Shown: piece after piece, positions 37,518 to 46,274 of the stretch | Position numbering within the stretch: position 1 is the first letter of the stretch | Layout of the letters: each line of letters starts with the position of its first letter | Origin: Rhodovulum sp. 12E13 | GTDB lineage: Bacteria; Pseudomonadota; Alphaproteobacteria; Rhodobacterales; Rhodobacteraceae | Reading direction: 5' to 3' | Assembly: GCF_003340565.1 (NCBI RefSeq) | Contig: NZ_QPLK01000006.1 | Location: forward strand, 1-64,000 | DNA length: 64,000 nt | Translations under genes and position numbers: made by a program | Notes under the pieces: model-generated | The model's input: only the letters and a program-made list of their open reading frames with translations | The model's database searches: none | Told to the model about the DNA's origin: nothing

Positions 37518-39935
37518 TCATCGCGGCAGGCCCGCCGCCTCCATCAGGCGCTCGGCCGCCTCGGCCACCATGCGCTCGCGTCCCTCGCCCTCGACCGGCA
37601 CCCGGCCCGGTTCGAGGAAAAGGGGAGCGGCGAGCGGGGTGACACGGTCGAGCGCCACGTGGTCGATGCGCCCCTCGACGCGCGCCAGCATCTCCTCGAT
37701 GCGGCCGAAATCGACGAGGCCGCGCAACGCCTCCTCGCGGGTGATCTGCATCAGCAGGTGATCGGGGTCGTATTTCAGCAGCGTGTCGTAGAGGATGTCG
37801 GAGGAAAACGTCTGCTGCCGCCCCGACTTGCGCCCGCCCGCCCGCGGCGTGTTGCGCTCGATCAGCCCCGCGATCACGGCCGAGGCCTTGAACGTGCGCT
37901 TCATCACCGCGTTGCCGGCCAGCCATCGCTCGAACCCCTCGCGCAGCGTGGCCGGCGCGAACAGGGCCCGCGCATCGGGCAGCGCCTCGAGCCCCCAGAC
38001 GAGCGTGGCATAGTCGGTGGCGACGAAGCCGAGCGGCGCGAGGCCCAGCCGCTCCATCTGCTGCGTCATGATCAGTCCAAGCGTCGCCTGCGCGTTGCGT
38101 CCGGCGAAGCCATAGGCGCAGACGTGCTGCCGCCCGTCATGGGGAAAGCTCTCGACCAGCAGACGGTCGGCGCCCGGCATCCGGCTGACCCGGCGTTGCA
38201 GGGCGAGCCACTCGGCGGTGTGTCCGGGCAGGTCGGGCCACGTCTCCTGCGCGAGGATGTCGAGGATGCGCCCGGTCAGGCGGGTCGAGGTGGCGAACTT
38301 GGTGCCCATGAAGGTGGCGATCTTCGGCTCCCGGTCGGCACGCCGCGTCACCTCGACCGTCAACTCGCGCAGGCCCTCGTAGCGCACCACGCGCCCGCCG
38401 ATCAGGAAGGTGTCGCCCGGCGTGAGCGTCGCGGCGAACCCTTCCTCGACTTCGCCGAGCGGCTTGCCGCCCGCGCGGTTCTTCAGCCGCACCTTGAGCG
38501 TGTCGGTGTCCTGGATCGTGCCCACGTTCATGCGGATCGTCTGCGCGGCGCGCGGGTCGCGCAGTTGCCACAGCCCGTCGGGGCGCCTCACCAGCCGCTG
38601 CCAGCGATCGTAGGCGCGCAGCGCGTAGCCGCCGGTGGCACAGAAGTCGAGGCAGGCGTCGAAGGCGTCGCGCGCCAGACCGGCATAGGCGCCCGCGCTC
38701 GTCACCTCGGCGTAGAGCGCATCGGCGTCGAAGGGCCCCGCACAGGCGGTGATCAGGATGTGCTGGCACAGCACGTCGCGGGGCCCGTGCGCGGGCGCGT
38801 CGCCGTCGAGCGTGCCCTCGCGCACGGCGTCGAGCGCCGCCTTGCACTCGACGATCTCGAAGCGGTTGGCCGGCACCAGCAACGCCTTCGACGGCGCGTT
38901 GTAGCGATGGTTCGCCCGCCCGATCCGCTGCACGAGCCGCTTGACGTTCTTCGGGGCGCCGACCTGGATCACGAGATCGACATCGCCCCAGTCGATCCCG
39001 AGGTCGAGCGAGCCGGTGCAGACGATCGCGCGGAGCGAGCCCGCCACCATCGCCGCCTCGACCTTCTCGCGACTCTCGCGCGACAGGCTCCCGTGGTGGA
39101 TGCCGATCGCCAGCCCCTCGTCGTTGGCCAGCCACAGGTGGTGAAAGAAGATCTCGGCCTGCGCGCGGGTGTTGTGGAAGATCAGCGTGGTGCGGTGCCG
39201 GCCGACCTCGCGCAGCACCTCGGGTATGGCATGGCGCCCGCCGCCCCCGGCCCAGGGCGGCGCGGCGGCCGTCTGCAGCATCGAGATGTCGGGGGCGGGG
39301 CCGGGATCGGCGTGCACGATCTCCACCGGGTCGGGGTGCTTCGCCAGGATCCGGCCCATCGCGGCGGGGTTTTCCACCGTGGCCGACAGGCCCACCCGCC
39401 GCAGGCCGGGCCTCAGGCGCGACAGGCGGGCGAGCGCCAGCATCAGCTGGTCGCCCCGCTTGCTTTCGGCCAGCGCGTGGACCTCGTCGACGATCACCCG
39501 CTCGAGCCCGGCGAAGATGCGCGGCGCGTCCTCGTAGCTTGTCAGCAGCGCGAGCGATTCGGGCGTGGTGAGCAGGATGTGCGGCGGGTCGGCGCGCTGC
39601 CGCCGCTTCTGCGTGGCGGCGGTGTCGCCTGTCCGGTCTTCCACGCGGATCGGCAGCCCCATTTCCTCGATCGGGGCGCGCAGGTTCCGCCGGATGTCCG
39701 CGGCGAGCGCCTTGAGCGGCGAGACGTAGAGCGTGTGCAGCCCCTCGCGCGCGCCATCGGCGAGTTCGGCGAGCGTCGGCAGGAAGCCGGCGAGCGTCTT
39801 GCCGCCCCCCGTCGGCGCCACGAGCAGCAGCGCGGGCGCGCCGGCCTTTTCAAGCATCTCCTGCTGGTGGGGGTGGATGCTCCAGCCCCTCGCGGCGAAC
39901 CAGTCGGAAAAGCGGTCAGGCACGAAATCGCGCAT
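37518..39935 (-). CDS. Ligase-associated DEXH-box DNA helicase (Lhr-like)
   Basis: This 805-residue superfamily 2 helicase has Walker A APTGGGKT (40-47), Walker B/DEVH (VDEVHALAES), motif III LSATVENP, and C-terminal helicase motifs such as GSLDLGIDWG and RIGRANHRY. It carries the Lhr-type winged-helix and C-terminal regions (VVATDYATLVWGL) typical of the ligase-associated DNA damage response helicase. It probably acts 3'-5' on DNA in end-repair with PdeM. The DNA ligase and exonuclease usually encoded beside it are not in this window. It starts at ATG 39935. Confidence 0.9.
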   Translation of the reverse strand: MRDFVPDRFSDWFAARGWSIHPHQQEMLEKAGAPALLLVAPTGGGKTLAGFLPTLAELADGAREGLHTLYVSPLKALAADIRRNLRAPIEEMGLPIRVEDRTGDTAATQKRRQRADPPHILLTTPESLALLTSYEDAPRIFAGLERVIVDEVHALAESKRGDQLMLALARLSRLRPGLRRVGLSATVENPAAMGRILAKHPDPVEIVHADPGPAPDISMLQTAAAPPWAGGGGRHAIPEVLREVGRHRTTLIFHNTRAQAEIFFHHLWLANDEGLAIGIHHGSLSRESREKVEAAMVAGSLRAIVCTGSLDLGIDWGDVDLVIQVGAPKNVKRLVQRIGRANHRYNAPSKALLVPANRFEIVECKAALDAVREGTLDGDAPAHGPRDVLCQHILITACAGPFDADALYAEVTSAGAYAGLARDAFDACLDFCATGGYALRAYDRWQRLVRRPDGLWQLRDPRAAQTIRMNVGTIQDTDTLKVRLKNRAGGKPLGEVEEGFAATLTPGDTFLIGGRVVRYEGLRELTVEVTRRADREPKIATFMGTKFATSTRLTGRILDILAQETWPDLPGHTAEWLALQRRVSRMPGADRLLVESFPHDGRQHVCAYGFAGRNAQATLGLIMTQQMERLGLAPLGFVATDYATLVWGLEALPDARALFAPATLREGFERWLAGNAVMKRTFKASAVIAGLIERNTPRAGGRKSGRQQTFSSDILYDTLLKYDPDHLLMQITREEALRGLVDFGRIEEMLARVEGRIDHVALDRVTPLAAPLFLEPGRVPVEGEGRERMVAEAAERLMEAAGLPR

Positions 39936-40107
39936 GCACGCAATCTAGGCGCTTATGCCGCTCGCGCCAGAGCGGCAGCGCGCGCCGTGCCCGGCCCGGG
40001 TTGCGCACGTCACGCCAGTTGTCCTGCCCGGATCGTGCGTGCTCCCGTCGCGCTGGCCCCGTCGCGCTGGCTCCGGTTGCGCCGGCCCCCGTTGCGCCGG
40101 CCGCCGT

Positions 40108-40174
40108 TTTCTTCTTGCTTCAAGTATCCCGGGGGGAGACGGCCCGGAACGGGCCGGCGGGGGGCTGGCCCCCC
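40108..40174 (+). repeat. 22-nt TTCTT/AAATA repeat, group A, with companion hairpins, overlapping xerD 3' end
   Basis: TTTCTTCTTGC, TTCAAGTATCC (40108-40129), then CGGGGGG, a hairpin GGCCCG-GAA-CGGGCC (40141-40155), and the group A hairpin GGGGGG-CTGG-CCCCCC (40159-40174). The xerD TGA (40120-40122, minus strand) lies inside the motif, so the last residues of XerD are encoded by the repeat. Confidence 0.75.
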
Positions 40175-41127
40175 TGGCGCCCTGTGCCGCGGGCGAGCGG
40201 GTGGTGGGTCTCGACCAGCGCGCGCAGGCGTTCCTCCAGCACGTGCGTGTAGATCTCGGTCGTCGAGATATCGGCGTGCCCGAGCAGCGTCTGGATCGCG
40301 CGCAGGTCGGCCCCGCCTTCGAGCAGGTGCGTGGCGAAGGCATGGCGAAGGGCATGTGGCGTGACCTTCGCTGGCGAGACGCCCGCCGCGACGGCCAGAT
40401 CCTTGACCAGCGCATGGAAGCCCTGCCGGGTCAGGTGCCCCGCCGACCCGCGCGAGGGGAACAGCCAGCGCGAGGCGGGGCGACCGCGCGCGCGCGCTGC
40501 GTCCTCGGCGGCGTCCCTCTGCGCCAGCCACCCTGCCGTGGCGGCGCGGGCCGGCGGCGAGAGCGGCACCATCCGCTCGCGCCCGCCCTTGCCAGTGACG
40601 AGCAGCATCGCCGGGTCCCCCCGGGCCGCCGCCACGGGCAGCGAGACGAGTTCGGAGACCCGCAGCCCCGTGGCGTAGAGCACCTGCATCAGGCAGGTGT
40701 CGCGGGCGCGGTCGGCGGCGCTCCGCCCGTGCCGCCCGGCAGCGTCGAGCAGGGCGTCGACCTCGGCATGGCTCAGCGTCGCGGGCAGCGCCCTCGCCTT
40801 GCCGGGGCCGGCGATGCGCTGGGCAGGGTCGTCGGCCCGCCAGCCCTCGGCATGGGCGAAGCGGAACAGCTGGCGCGCGGCCGAGAGGCGCCGGGCGCGG
40901 GTGGCGCGGGCCAGCCCTTCGGCCTCGGCCGCGATCAGCCAGCCCTCGATGTCGGCACGGGTGGCGCGCGCCAGGCTGCCGCCCCGCGCGGCGAGCCAGT
41001 CCGACAGGGCCCGCAGGTCGCGCCCGTAGGCCAGAAGCGTGTTGCGCGCGGCGTTCAGCTCGGCCGCCTGCGCCTCGAGGAACAGCGCGATCCAGCGGTG
41101 ATCGCCTTGGGGCGCGCTGTCGCTCAC
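40120..41127 (-). CDS. xerD: Tyrosine recombinase XerD
   Basis: XerD with XerC resolves chromosome dimers at dif. The 335-residue protein has an N-terminal SAM-like core-binding domain and the complete catalytic set: R156 (YATGLRVSEL), K180 (GKGGRERMVPL), H258 and R261 (HALRHAFATHLL), H284 (LLGHADISTTEIYTH) and nucleophile Y293. XerD proteins normally end near HHPLA; here about 23 extra residues (GQPPAGPFRAVSPRDT end) come from an inserted repeat element. The GTG start at 41127 overlaps the upstream gene's stop (GTGA). Confidence 0.9.
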   Translation of the reverse strand: MSDSAPQGDHRWIALFLEAQAAELNAARNTLLAYGRDLRALSDWLAARGGSLARATRADIEGWLIAAEAEGLARATRARRLSAARQLFRFAHAEGWRADDPAQRIAGPGKARALPATLSHAEVDALLDAAGRHGRSAADRARDTCLMQVLYATGLRVSELVSLPVAAARGDPAMLLVTGKGGRERMVPLSPPARAATAGWLAQRDAAEDAARARGRPASRWLFPSRGSAGHLTRQGFHALVKDLAVAAGVSPAKVTPHALRHAFATHLLEGGADLRAIQTLLGHADISTTEIYTHVLEERLRALVETHHPLARGTGRQGGQPPAGPFRAVSPRDT

Positions 41128-42728
41128 CGTCCGGGCCCCAGGAGACGGATCTGCAGGGCCGCGCGGCGGGCGGTGTCCTCGAGCCCGGTCGCCCGAAGGA
41201 AGGCGAGCGCGCCCGACAGATCCGCGGGGTCGGCCTGCGCGCCGACGGCCACGGTGGCGAGCGCCTCGATCAGCGCCTCGCCCAGGCGGTCGTCCTCGGC
41301 CAGCCGTGCAAGGCGCGCGGGTGCCTCGGGCACGGGGAGGGCGAAGGCCCGGGCGAGGGCGGCGGCGATCGGGTCGTCGCCGGTCACGGCGGTCATCTCG
41401 CCGGTCATCTCGTCGGGTCCCCGTTCGGGCAGCATGCCGCGGGCGAGCGCCACGGCGAGCGGGTCGGCGCCGTCGGGCGCCGAGAGGGCCGCCGCCTCGT
41501 AGTCGGGGCCGAGCAGCGCGATGCGATGGGCGAGCCGCGCCTCGGGGCCGGCGAGGTCGAGCGCCGCGATGCGTGCCCCGTAGAGCGCGGCGAAGGCGGG
41601 GCCGAGGCCCGCGCGCTGCATCTCGCGCCACGCTGCGGGGAGGGCGCGTGCCACGGCGCGGGGCGTGCCGGCCTCGAGCGCCTGCTCGAAGGCCTGCAGC
41701 GTGGCCACCCGCTCCCACACTCCGCCCGAGGCCGCGGGCGCGCGCTCGGTATGGGTCGCCGAAAGTCGGCTGGGGGGCAGGGCGCCCGCGCGCACCAGCC
41801 GCTCGGTCGCCTCGAGCCGCGCCTTCCACCCGGCGGTGGGGCGCAATTCGGCATGGGCGAAGGCGAGCGGCAGCCCGGCGGTCGACCGTCGCTCGCCGAT
41901 CGCCTCGAGCATCCGCCAGTCGAGCGGCGTGACGGTGGCGCGGGCGGGCAGGGGCGGCAGCAGGCCGTCGCTGTCGTCGAGCTCGAGGAAGCGGGCGAGC
42001 AGCGCCTCCTCCTCCGCGCTCACCTGCCCGAGCGCGTCGGCCGTCTCGAGCGTCAGCGCGGCGGCCGCCCAGTCGCCTGACCGCGCGAGGCAGAAGATGC
42101 GCGCGGGAATGGAGGGCGCGATGCCCGGCGCGGTCCGGAGGCGGTCGCAGGCCGCGTTTTCGCGCTCCTGCAACAGCGCGATGTCGAAGGCACGGCGGAA
42201 GAGCTCGGGCCGGTCGGTGCCGGCGCGCTCGATCAGCGCCGCGGCCTCGTCGAGCGCCCCCCAGCGCAACAGCGTGTCGATCCGCGCGAGCGCCAGCACG
42301 CCCGGCGTGCCGCCGCCCCGCGGCGGGTCGAGCCGGGCCAGAAGCAGCCGCTTGAGCGCGTCGCGCGCCGCCGGCAGGGGCCGGTCGGGCAGGCGCGCGA
42401 GGCGGCGCGCGATGTCGTCGGTGCTCGAGGCGCCCCACAGGCCCGGCGGCAGGCCGGCCGCGGCCGGGTCGACGAGGCCCACCGCGTCCGGCGCGGGCGC
42501 GTCGAGCGGCGCGACCGTCACCTCCGGGGCGAGGGCGGTGCCGTCGGTCGCCACCGGGGGCGCGCGCCGCTCGGGGCGCAGGGCCACGTCGTCGGCGAGG
42601 CTGTCGGACAGCCAGTCGATCGACGAGAGCGGCGGCGACTGGGCCAGCCCCGCGCCCGGCGCGACGGCGAGGGCAAGCGCGAGCGTCGCGGCCAGGACCG
42701 GGACCGGGACCCGGCGCGCGCGGCTCAT
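41124..42728 (-). CDS. Exported protein of unknown function (534 aa)
   Basis: This protein has a signal peptide (PVLAATLALALAVAPGAGLAQ) and a long, mainly helical alanine/leucine-rich mature region with repeated two-helix units (LLRWGALDEAAALIERAGT, SGDWAAAALTLETADALG), suggestive of a TPR/SEL1-like solenoid in the periplasm. Only two cysteines (AACDR and IFCLARS) are seen. I do not recognise a named family. It overlaps xerD (GTGA) downstream and the 46-residue gene upstream (ATGA), so the three are tightly coupled. ATG 42728 is the start. Confidence 0.75.
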   Translation of the reverse strand: MSRARRVPVPVLAATLALALAVAPGAGLAQSPPLSSIDWLSDSLADDVALRPERRAPPVATDGTALAPEVTVAPLDAPAPDAVGLVDPAAAGLPPGLWGASSTDDIARRLARLPDRPLPAARDALKRLLLARLDPPRGGGTPGVLALARIDTLLRWGALDEAAALIERAGTDRPELFRRAFDIALLQERENAACDRLRTAPGIAPSIPARIFCLARSGDWAAAALTLETADALGQVSAEEEALLARFLELDDSDGLLPPLPARATVTPLDWRMLEAIGERRSTAGLPLAFAHAELRPTAGWKARLEATERLVRAGALPPSRLSATHTERAPAASGGVWERVATLQAFEQALEAGTPRAVARALPAAWREMQRAGLGPAFAALYGARIAALDLAGPEARLAHRIALLGPDYEAAALSAPDGADPLAVALARGMLPERGPDEMTGEMTAVTGDDPIAAALARAFALPVPEAPARLARLAEDDRLGEALIEALATVAVGAQADPADLSGALAFLRATGLEDTARRAALQIRLLGPGR

Positions 42729-42865
42729 CCCGAAAGCTCCAGCTCGACCGGTTCGGTCACGCGCTCGAGCACCGGGTCGAGATCGCCCAGATAGGCGAAT
42801 CCCACCAGCCCGATCGCCCCGATCACGATGAGCACCAACAGCAGCTTGAACAGCTTGCCCCACAT
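42725..42865 (-). CDS. Small single-pass membrane protein (46 aa)
   Basis: MWGKLFKLLLVLIVIGAIGL with a further VGFAYLGDL forms one transmembrane helix (about 5-25) followed by a short acidic tail (LDPVLERVTEPVELELSG). ATG 42865 follows a CAGG-rich stretch and is preferred over an upstream ATG at 42913, whose residues are not membrane-like. Its stop overlaps the start of the 534-residue exported protein. Function is unknown; position at the head of the xerD operon is its only context. Confidence 0.65.
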   Translation of the reverse strand: MWGKLFKLLLVLIVIGAIGLVGFAYLGDLDPVLERVTEPVELELSG

Positions 42866-43044
42866 CCTGCCTGCCTCGCCTGCCTTGTCCGTTCTTCCGG
42901 CCCCGCGGGCCATTGTCGCCGGTCGCGCCGCGCCTCTGCCGGGCGCGCTGCCGCCGCGATCATAGCTGGCATCCCGGCAGCTTTCACGTCATTCATGGGC
43001 GCGTTTCCGCGAACCGGCGAGAGAGCGCCGGCAGAAAGGAGCCG

Positions 43045-43590
43045 ATGGCCCCCAGACTCCGCAAGACGGTCGCCCTAGTGGGCATGATGGGCGCAGGCAA
43101 GACGGCCGTCGGCACCGCGCTCGCCCGGCGGCTCGCGGTGCCCTTCCTCGACAGCGATGCTGAGATCGAGGCCGCCGCGCGCATGGAGATTTCCGAGATC
43201 TTCGCCCGCGACGGCGAGGCCTTTTTCCGCCGCAAGGAATCGCAGGTGATCGCCCGGCTTCTCGCGGGGGCGCCCTGCGTGCTCTCCACCGGCGGGGGCG
43301 CCTGGCTGCAGGATGCCAACCGGCGCACGATCTCGGCGCGCGGCGTGGCCGTCTGGCTCGACGCCGACATCGAGGTGCTGTGGGCCCGCGTCCGGGGCAA
43401 GGAGACGCGCCCCCTTCTGCAGACCGACGATCCCCGCGCGACGCTCGCGGCGCTTGCCGAGGCGCGGCGCCCGTCCTACGCCCGGGCCGACCTCGCCGTG
43501 CGCTCCGACGCAGAGACGAGCGTGGCCGACATGGTCGACCGGGTGATGAAGGCGCTGGCGACGCGCCCCGACGTACTGGAAGGAGGCTGA
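43045..43590 (+). CDS. aroK: Shikimate kinase
   Basis: AroK phosphorylates shikimate in the chorismate pathway. The 181-residue protein has Walker A GMMGAGKT (13-20), the shikimate-binding DSDAEIE and STGGGAW segments, and RPLLQ with the lid arginine. ATG 43045 is preceded by AAAGGAGCCG and is chosen over an earlier frame start at 42913 that is divergent from the small membrane gene. It is 3 bases from aroB, forming a two-gene operon. Confidence 0.95.
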   Translation: MAPRLRKTVALVGMMGAGKTAVGTALARRLAVPFLDSDAEIEAAARMEISEIFARDGEAFFRRKESQVIARLLAGAPCVLSTGGGAWLQDANRRTISARGVAVWLDADIEVLWARVRGKETRPLLQTDDPRATLAALAEARRPSYARADLAVRSDAETSVADMVDRVMKALATRPDVLEGG

Positions 43591-43593
43591 TCC

Positions 43594-44724
43594 GTGGCCG
43601 ATGCGCAGACAGTCCACGTGCCGCTGGGCGCACGGGCCTACGACATCCGCATCGGCGCGGGTCTGCTGGGCCGCGCGGGCGCCGAGATCGCGCCGCTGCT
43701 CGCCCGGCCGCGCGTGGCGATCCTGACGGAGGAGCGGGTGGCGGCGCTGCACCTGCCGGCGCTCGAGGCCGCGCTCGCGGCCGAGGGGATCGAGAGCGCG
43801 GCGCTCGCGCTGCCGCCCGGCGAGGCGACCAAGGGCTGGGCCCGGCTCGAGCAGAGCGTCGAGTGGCTGCTGTCGGAACGCGTCGAGCGGCGCGACGTGG
43901 TGGTGGCGCTGGGCGGCGGCGTGATCGGCGACCTTGCGGGCTTCGCCGCTGCCATCCTGCGGCGCGGCGTGCGCTTCGTGCAGGTGCCGACAACCCTGCT
44001 CGCGCAGGTCGATTCGTCGGTGGGCGGCAAGACCGGCATCAACTCGCCCCACGGCAAGAATCTCGTGGGCGCCTTCCACCAGCCCTCGCTGGTGCTGGCC
44101 GACACGGGCCTGCTCGATACGCTGCCCCGGCGCGACCTGCTGGCGGGCTATGCCGAAGTGGTGAAATACGGTGCGCTGGGCGACGCGGAGTTCTTCGCCT
44201 GGCTCGAGGCGACCGGGCCGGCCCTCGCCGCGGGCGACCCGGAGGCGCGTGCCCATGCCGTGCGCCGCTCCTGCGAGATGAAGGCCGAGATCGTGGTGCG
44301 CGACGAAACCGAGCAGGGCGACCGGGCGCTGCTGAACCTTGGCCATACCTTCGGCCACGCGCTCGAGGCCGCGACCGGCTATTCCGACCGCCTCCTGCAC
44401 GGCGAGGGCGTGGCGGTGGGCATGGGGCTGGCCGCTGCGCTCTCGGCCCGGCTCGGCCTCTGCCCGCAGGAGGAGCCGTCGCGGCTCTCCGCCCACCTGC
44501 GCGCGATGGGGATGCCGGCCGCGCTGTCCGACATTCCGGGCGAGCTGCCTGATGCCGACGGGCTGATGGCACTGATGGCGCAGGACAAGAAGGTGGAGGC
44601 CGGCCGCGCCCGCTTCGTGCTGCTGCGGCGGCTGGGCGAGGCCTTCGTCACGGCCGACGTGCCCGCCGGGGCGGTGCGCGCGCTGCTGGCCGAGGAACTC
44701 GGTGCCGCCCGCACCTCGGCCTGA
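43594..44724 (+). CDS. aroB: 3-dehydroquinate synthase
   Basis: AroB cyclises DAHP to 3-dehydroquinate, the second step of the shikimate pathway, using NAD+ and a divalent metal. The 376-residue protein has GGGVIGDLAGFAAAI, VPTTLLAQVDSSVGGKTGIN and the metal ligands in LNLGHTFGHALE. The GTG start at 43594 is supported by GGAAGGAGG six bases upstream. aroK and aroB adjacency is standard. Confidence 0.95.
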   Translation: MADAQTVHVPLGARAYDIRIGAGLLGRAGAEIAPLLARPRVAILTEERVAALHLPALEAALAAEGIESAALALPPGEATKGWARLEQSVEWLLSERVERRDVVVALGGGVIGDLAGFAAAILRRGVRFVQVPTTLLAQVDSSVGGKTGINSPHGKNLVGAFHQPSLVLADTGLLDTLPRRDLLAGYAEVVKYGALGDAEFFAWLEATGPALAAGDPEARAHAVRRSCEMKAEIVVRDETEQGDRALLNLGHTFGHALEAATGYSDRLLHGEGVAVGMGLAAALSARLGLCPQEEPSRLSAHLRAMGMPAALSDIPGELPDADGLMALMAQDKKVEAGRARFVLLRRLGEAFVTADVPAGAVRALLAEELGAARTSA

Positions 44725-44745
44725 GCGCCCCCGCGAGACCGGATC

Positions 44746-44821
44746 GGGGGCGCTCCCGCCTCCGCTTGGGGCCGTGCGGCCCCTCGCTCCGTTGGGCCCG
44801 GCTCGCGCCGGGGCGCGAGCC
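44746..44821 (+). repeat. Repeat element C, copy 2 (two hairpins)
   Basis: The same blocks as copy 1: GGGGGCGCTCCCGCCTCCGCT, then hairpin GGGGCC-GTGC-GGCCCC, then CTCGCTCCGTTGGGCCCGG, then a hairpin with 10-bp arms GGCTCGCGCC/GGCGCGAGCC (44800-44821). Hairpin stems differ from copy 1 but remain paired. It lies 22 bases after aroB. Confidence 0.7.
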
Positions 44822-44984
44822 TGCCGCGCGCCGGGTGCGCCCGCCCGCGTCGTCTGGCCGATGCAGGGCGGGGCGGCGGGCCGAGACGGGCGGCGGGCCC
44901 ATACGCGGCGGCCCTCGGTCGCGTCCGGCCGCAGGGCGTGTTAGCCGACGGGTCGGGACAGCTCGGCACAGACGGGAGGCAGAC

Positions 44985-45995
44985 ATGGACATACCGCGAC
45001 GGACATTCGGCAGGACGGGCTGGCAGGTGTCGGAGATCGGCTTCGGCGCCTGGGCGATCGGCGGCTCATGGGGCGAGGTGACCGAGGACGATGCGCGCGC
45101 CACGCTGCACGCCGCGCTCGATTCGGGGGTGACCTTCCTCGATACCGCCGACGTCTATGGCGACGGACGGTCGGAACGGCTGATCCGCGCCGTCCTCGCC
45201 GAGCGAGGCGATCTCGGCCGCGCGCCCGGCGCGCGGCCCGTGGTGGCCACCAAGGCGGGCCGGCGCCTCGATCCGCACGTCGCCGAGGGCTACACCGAGG
45301 CCGCGCTCGGCGGCTTCATCGACAGGTCGCGCGACAATCTGGGGATGGACACGCTCGACCTGTTGCAACTCCACTGCCCGCCGCGCGAGGTCTATGAACA
45401 CGCCGGCGTCTTCGACGCGCTCGACCGCTTCGTCGAGGCGGGGCGTATCCGCCACTGGGGGGTCTCGGTCGAGACGGTGGAGGAGGCGATGCGCGCCCTC
45501 GACCGGCCCAATCTCGCCTCGATCCAGATCATCTACAACCTGTTCCGGCAGAAGCCGGCCGAGGCGCTGTTTCCGCTGGCCAGGGAGCGGGGCGTCGCCG
45601 TGATCGTGCGGGTGCCGCTGGCGAGCGGGCTGCTGACCGGCAAGATGAGCGCGCAGAGCACCTTCGCCGCCGACGATCACCGCGCCTTCAACCGCGCGGG
45701 CGAGGCGTTCGACGTGGGCGAGACCTTCGCGGGCGTGCCCTTCGAGGCGGGGCTCGAGGCGGTCGAGGCGCTGCGGCCGCTCGTGCCCGAGGGGGCGAGC
45801 ATGGCGCAATGGGCGCTGCGCTGGATCTTGATGGAGGAGGCGGTGTCGGTCGTCATCCCCGGCGCGCGGCGGCCCGACCAGGCCCGCGCCAACGCCGGCG
45901 CGGCCGATCTGGCGCCGCTCCCGCCCGAGACGATGGAGGCGGCGCGCGCCATCTATCTCGAGCACGTCGCGCCGCACGTCCATCACCGCTGGTGA
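44985..45995 (+). CDS. Aldo/keto reductase
   Basis: This 336-residue NADPH-dependent (beta/alpha)8 oxidoreductase has FLDTADVYGDGRSE with the catalytic Asp and Tyr, ATKAG with the lysine, and the catalytic histidine in LLQLHCPP. The C-terminal nicotinamide-cofactor region VVIPGARRPDQARANAG is present. It belongs to the AKR group that includes YdhF/YghZ-like reductases of small aldehydes; the substrate is unknown. ATG 44985 follows GGGAGGCAG. No pathway partner is adjacent. Confidence 0.9.
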   Translation: MDIPRRTFGRTGWQVSEIGFGAWAIGGSWGEVTEDDARATLHAALDSGVTFLDTADVYGDGRSERLIRAVLAERGDLGRAPGARPVVATKAGRRLDPHVAEGYTEAALGGFIDRSRDNLGMDTLDLLQLHCPPREVYEHAGVFDALDRFVEAGRIRHWGVSVETVEEAMRALDRPNLASIQIIYNLFRQKPAEALFPLARERGVAVIVRVPLASGLLTGKMSAQSTFAADDHRAFNRAGEAFDVGETFAGVPFEAGLEAVEALRPLVPEGASMAQWALRWILMEEAVSVVIPGARRPDQARANAGAADLAPLPPETMEAARAIYLEHVAPHVHHRW

Positions 45996-46163
45996 GCGAG
46001 GCCCGGTCGGGGCCCCGCGGTCAGCAAACCGGGGTCAAGCAACCGGGGCAGGCGAGGCCCGACCGGCACCTCGAGACGTCGCCGCTTCATCGATGCGACC
46101 GGTCGCGGGGCCCTGATCGGCCGCCCGCCCGCGTGGCGCCGCGCCGGGCGCGCACCGCCCCGG

Positions 46164-46185
46164 CTTCTTTCTGTCTCAAATACGC
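46164..46185 (+). repeat. 22-nt TTCTT/AAATA repeat, group B (single copy)
   Basis: CTTCTTTCTG followed by TCTCAAATACGC and ACGGCGCTCCGG, in the gap between the aldo/keto reductase and the site-2 protease gene (convergent). It matches 37468-37489 at all but a few bases. Confidence 0.75.
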
Positions 46186-46274
46186 ACGGCGCTCCGGCCG
46201 CGTCGGGTGGCGCGGAGGGAGCGGCGCGCGTCGCGCACAGCCGCGCGCCTCCGCCGCGGGTCTGGCGCGTGCCC

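Noticed and set aside
36414-40364. Open frame of 1316 codons opposite pdeM and the helicase
   Set aside because: A shadow frame: the minus-strand genes have all expected motifs, this one none.
46020-46060. Near-tandem AGCAACCGGGG copies after the aldo/keto reductase
   Set aside because: Only two imperfect units; too short to call a repeat array.
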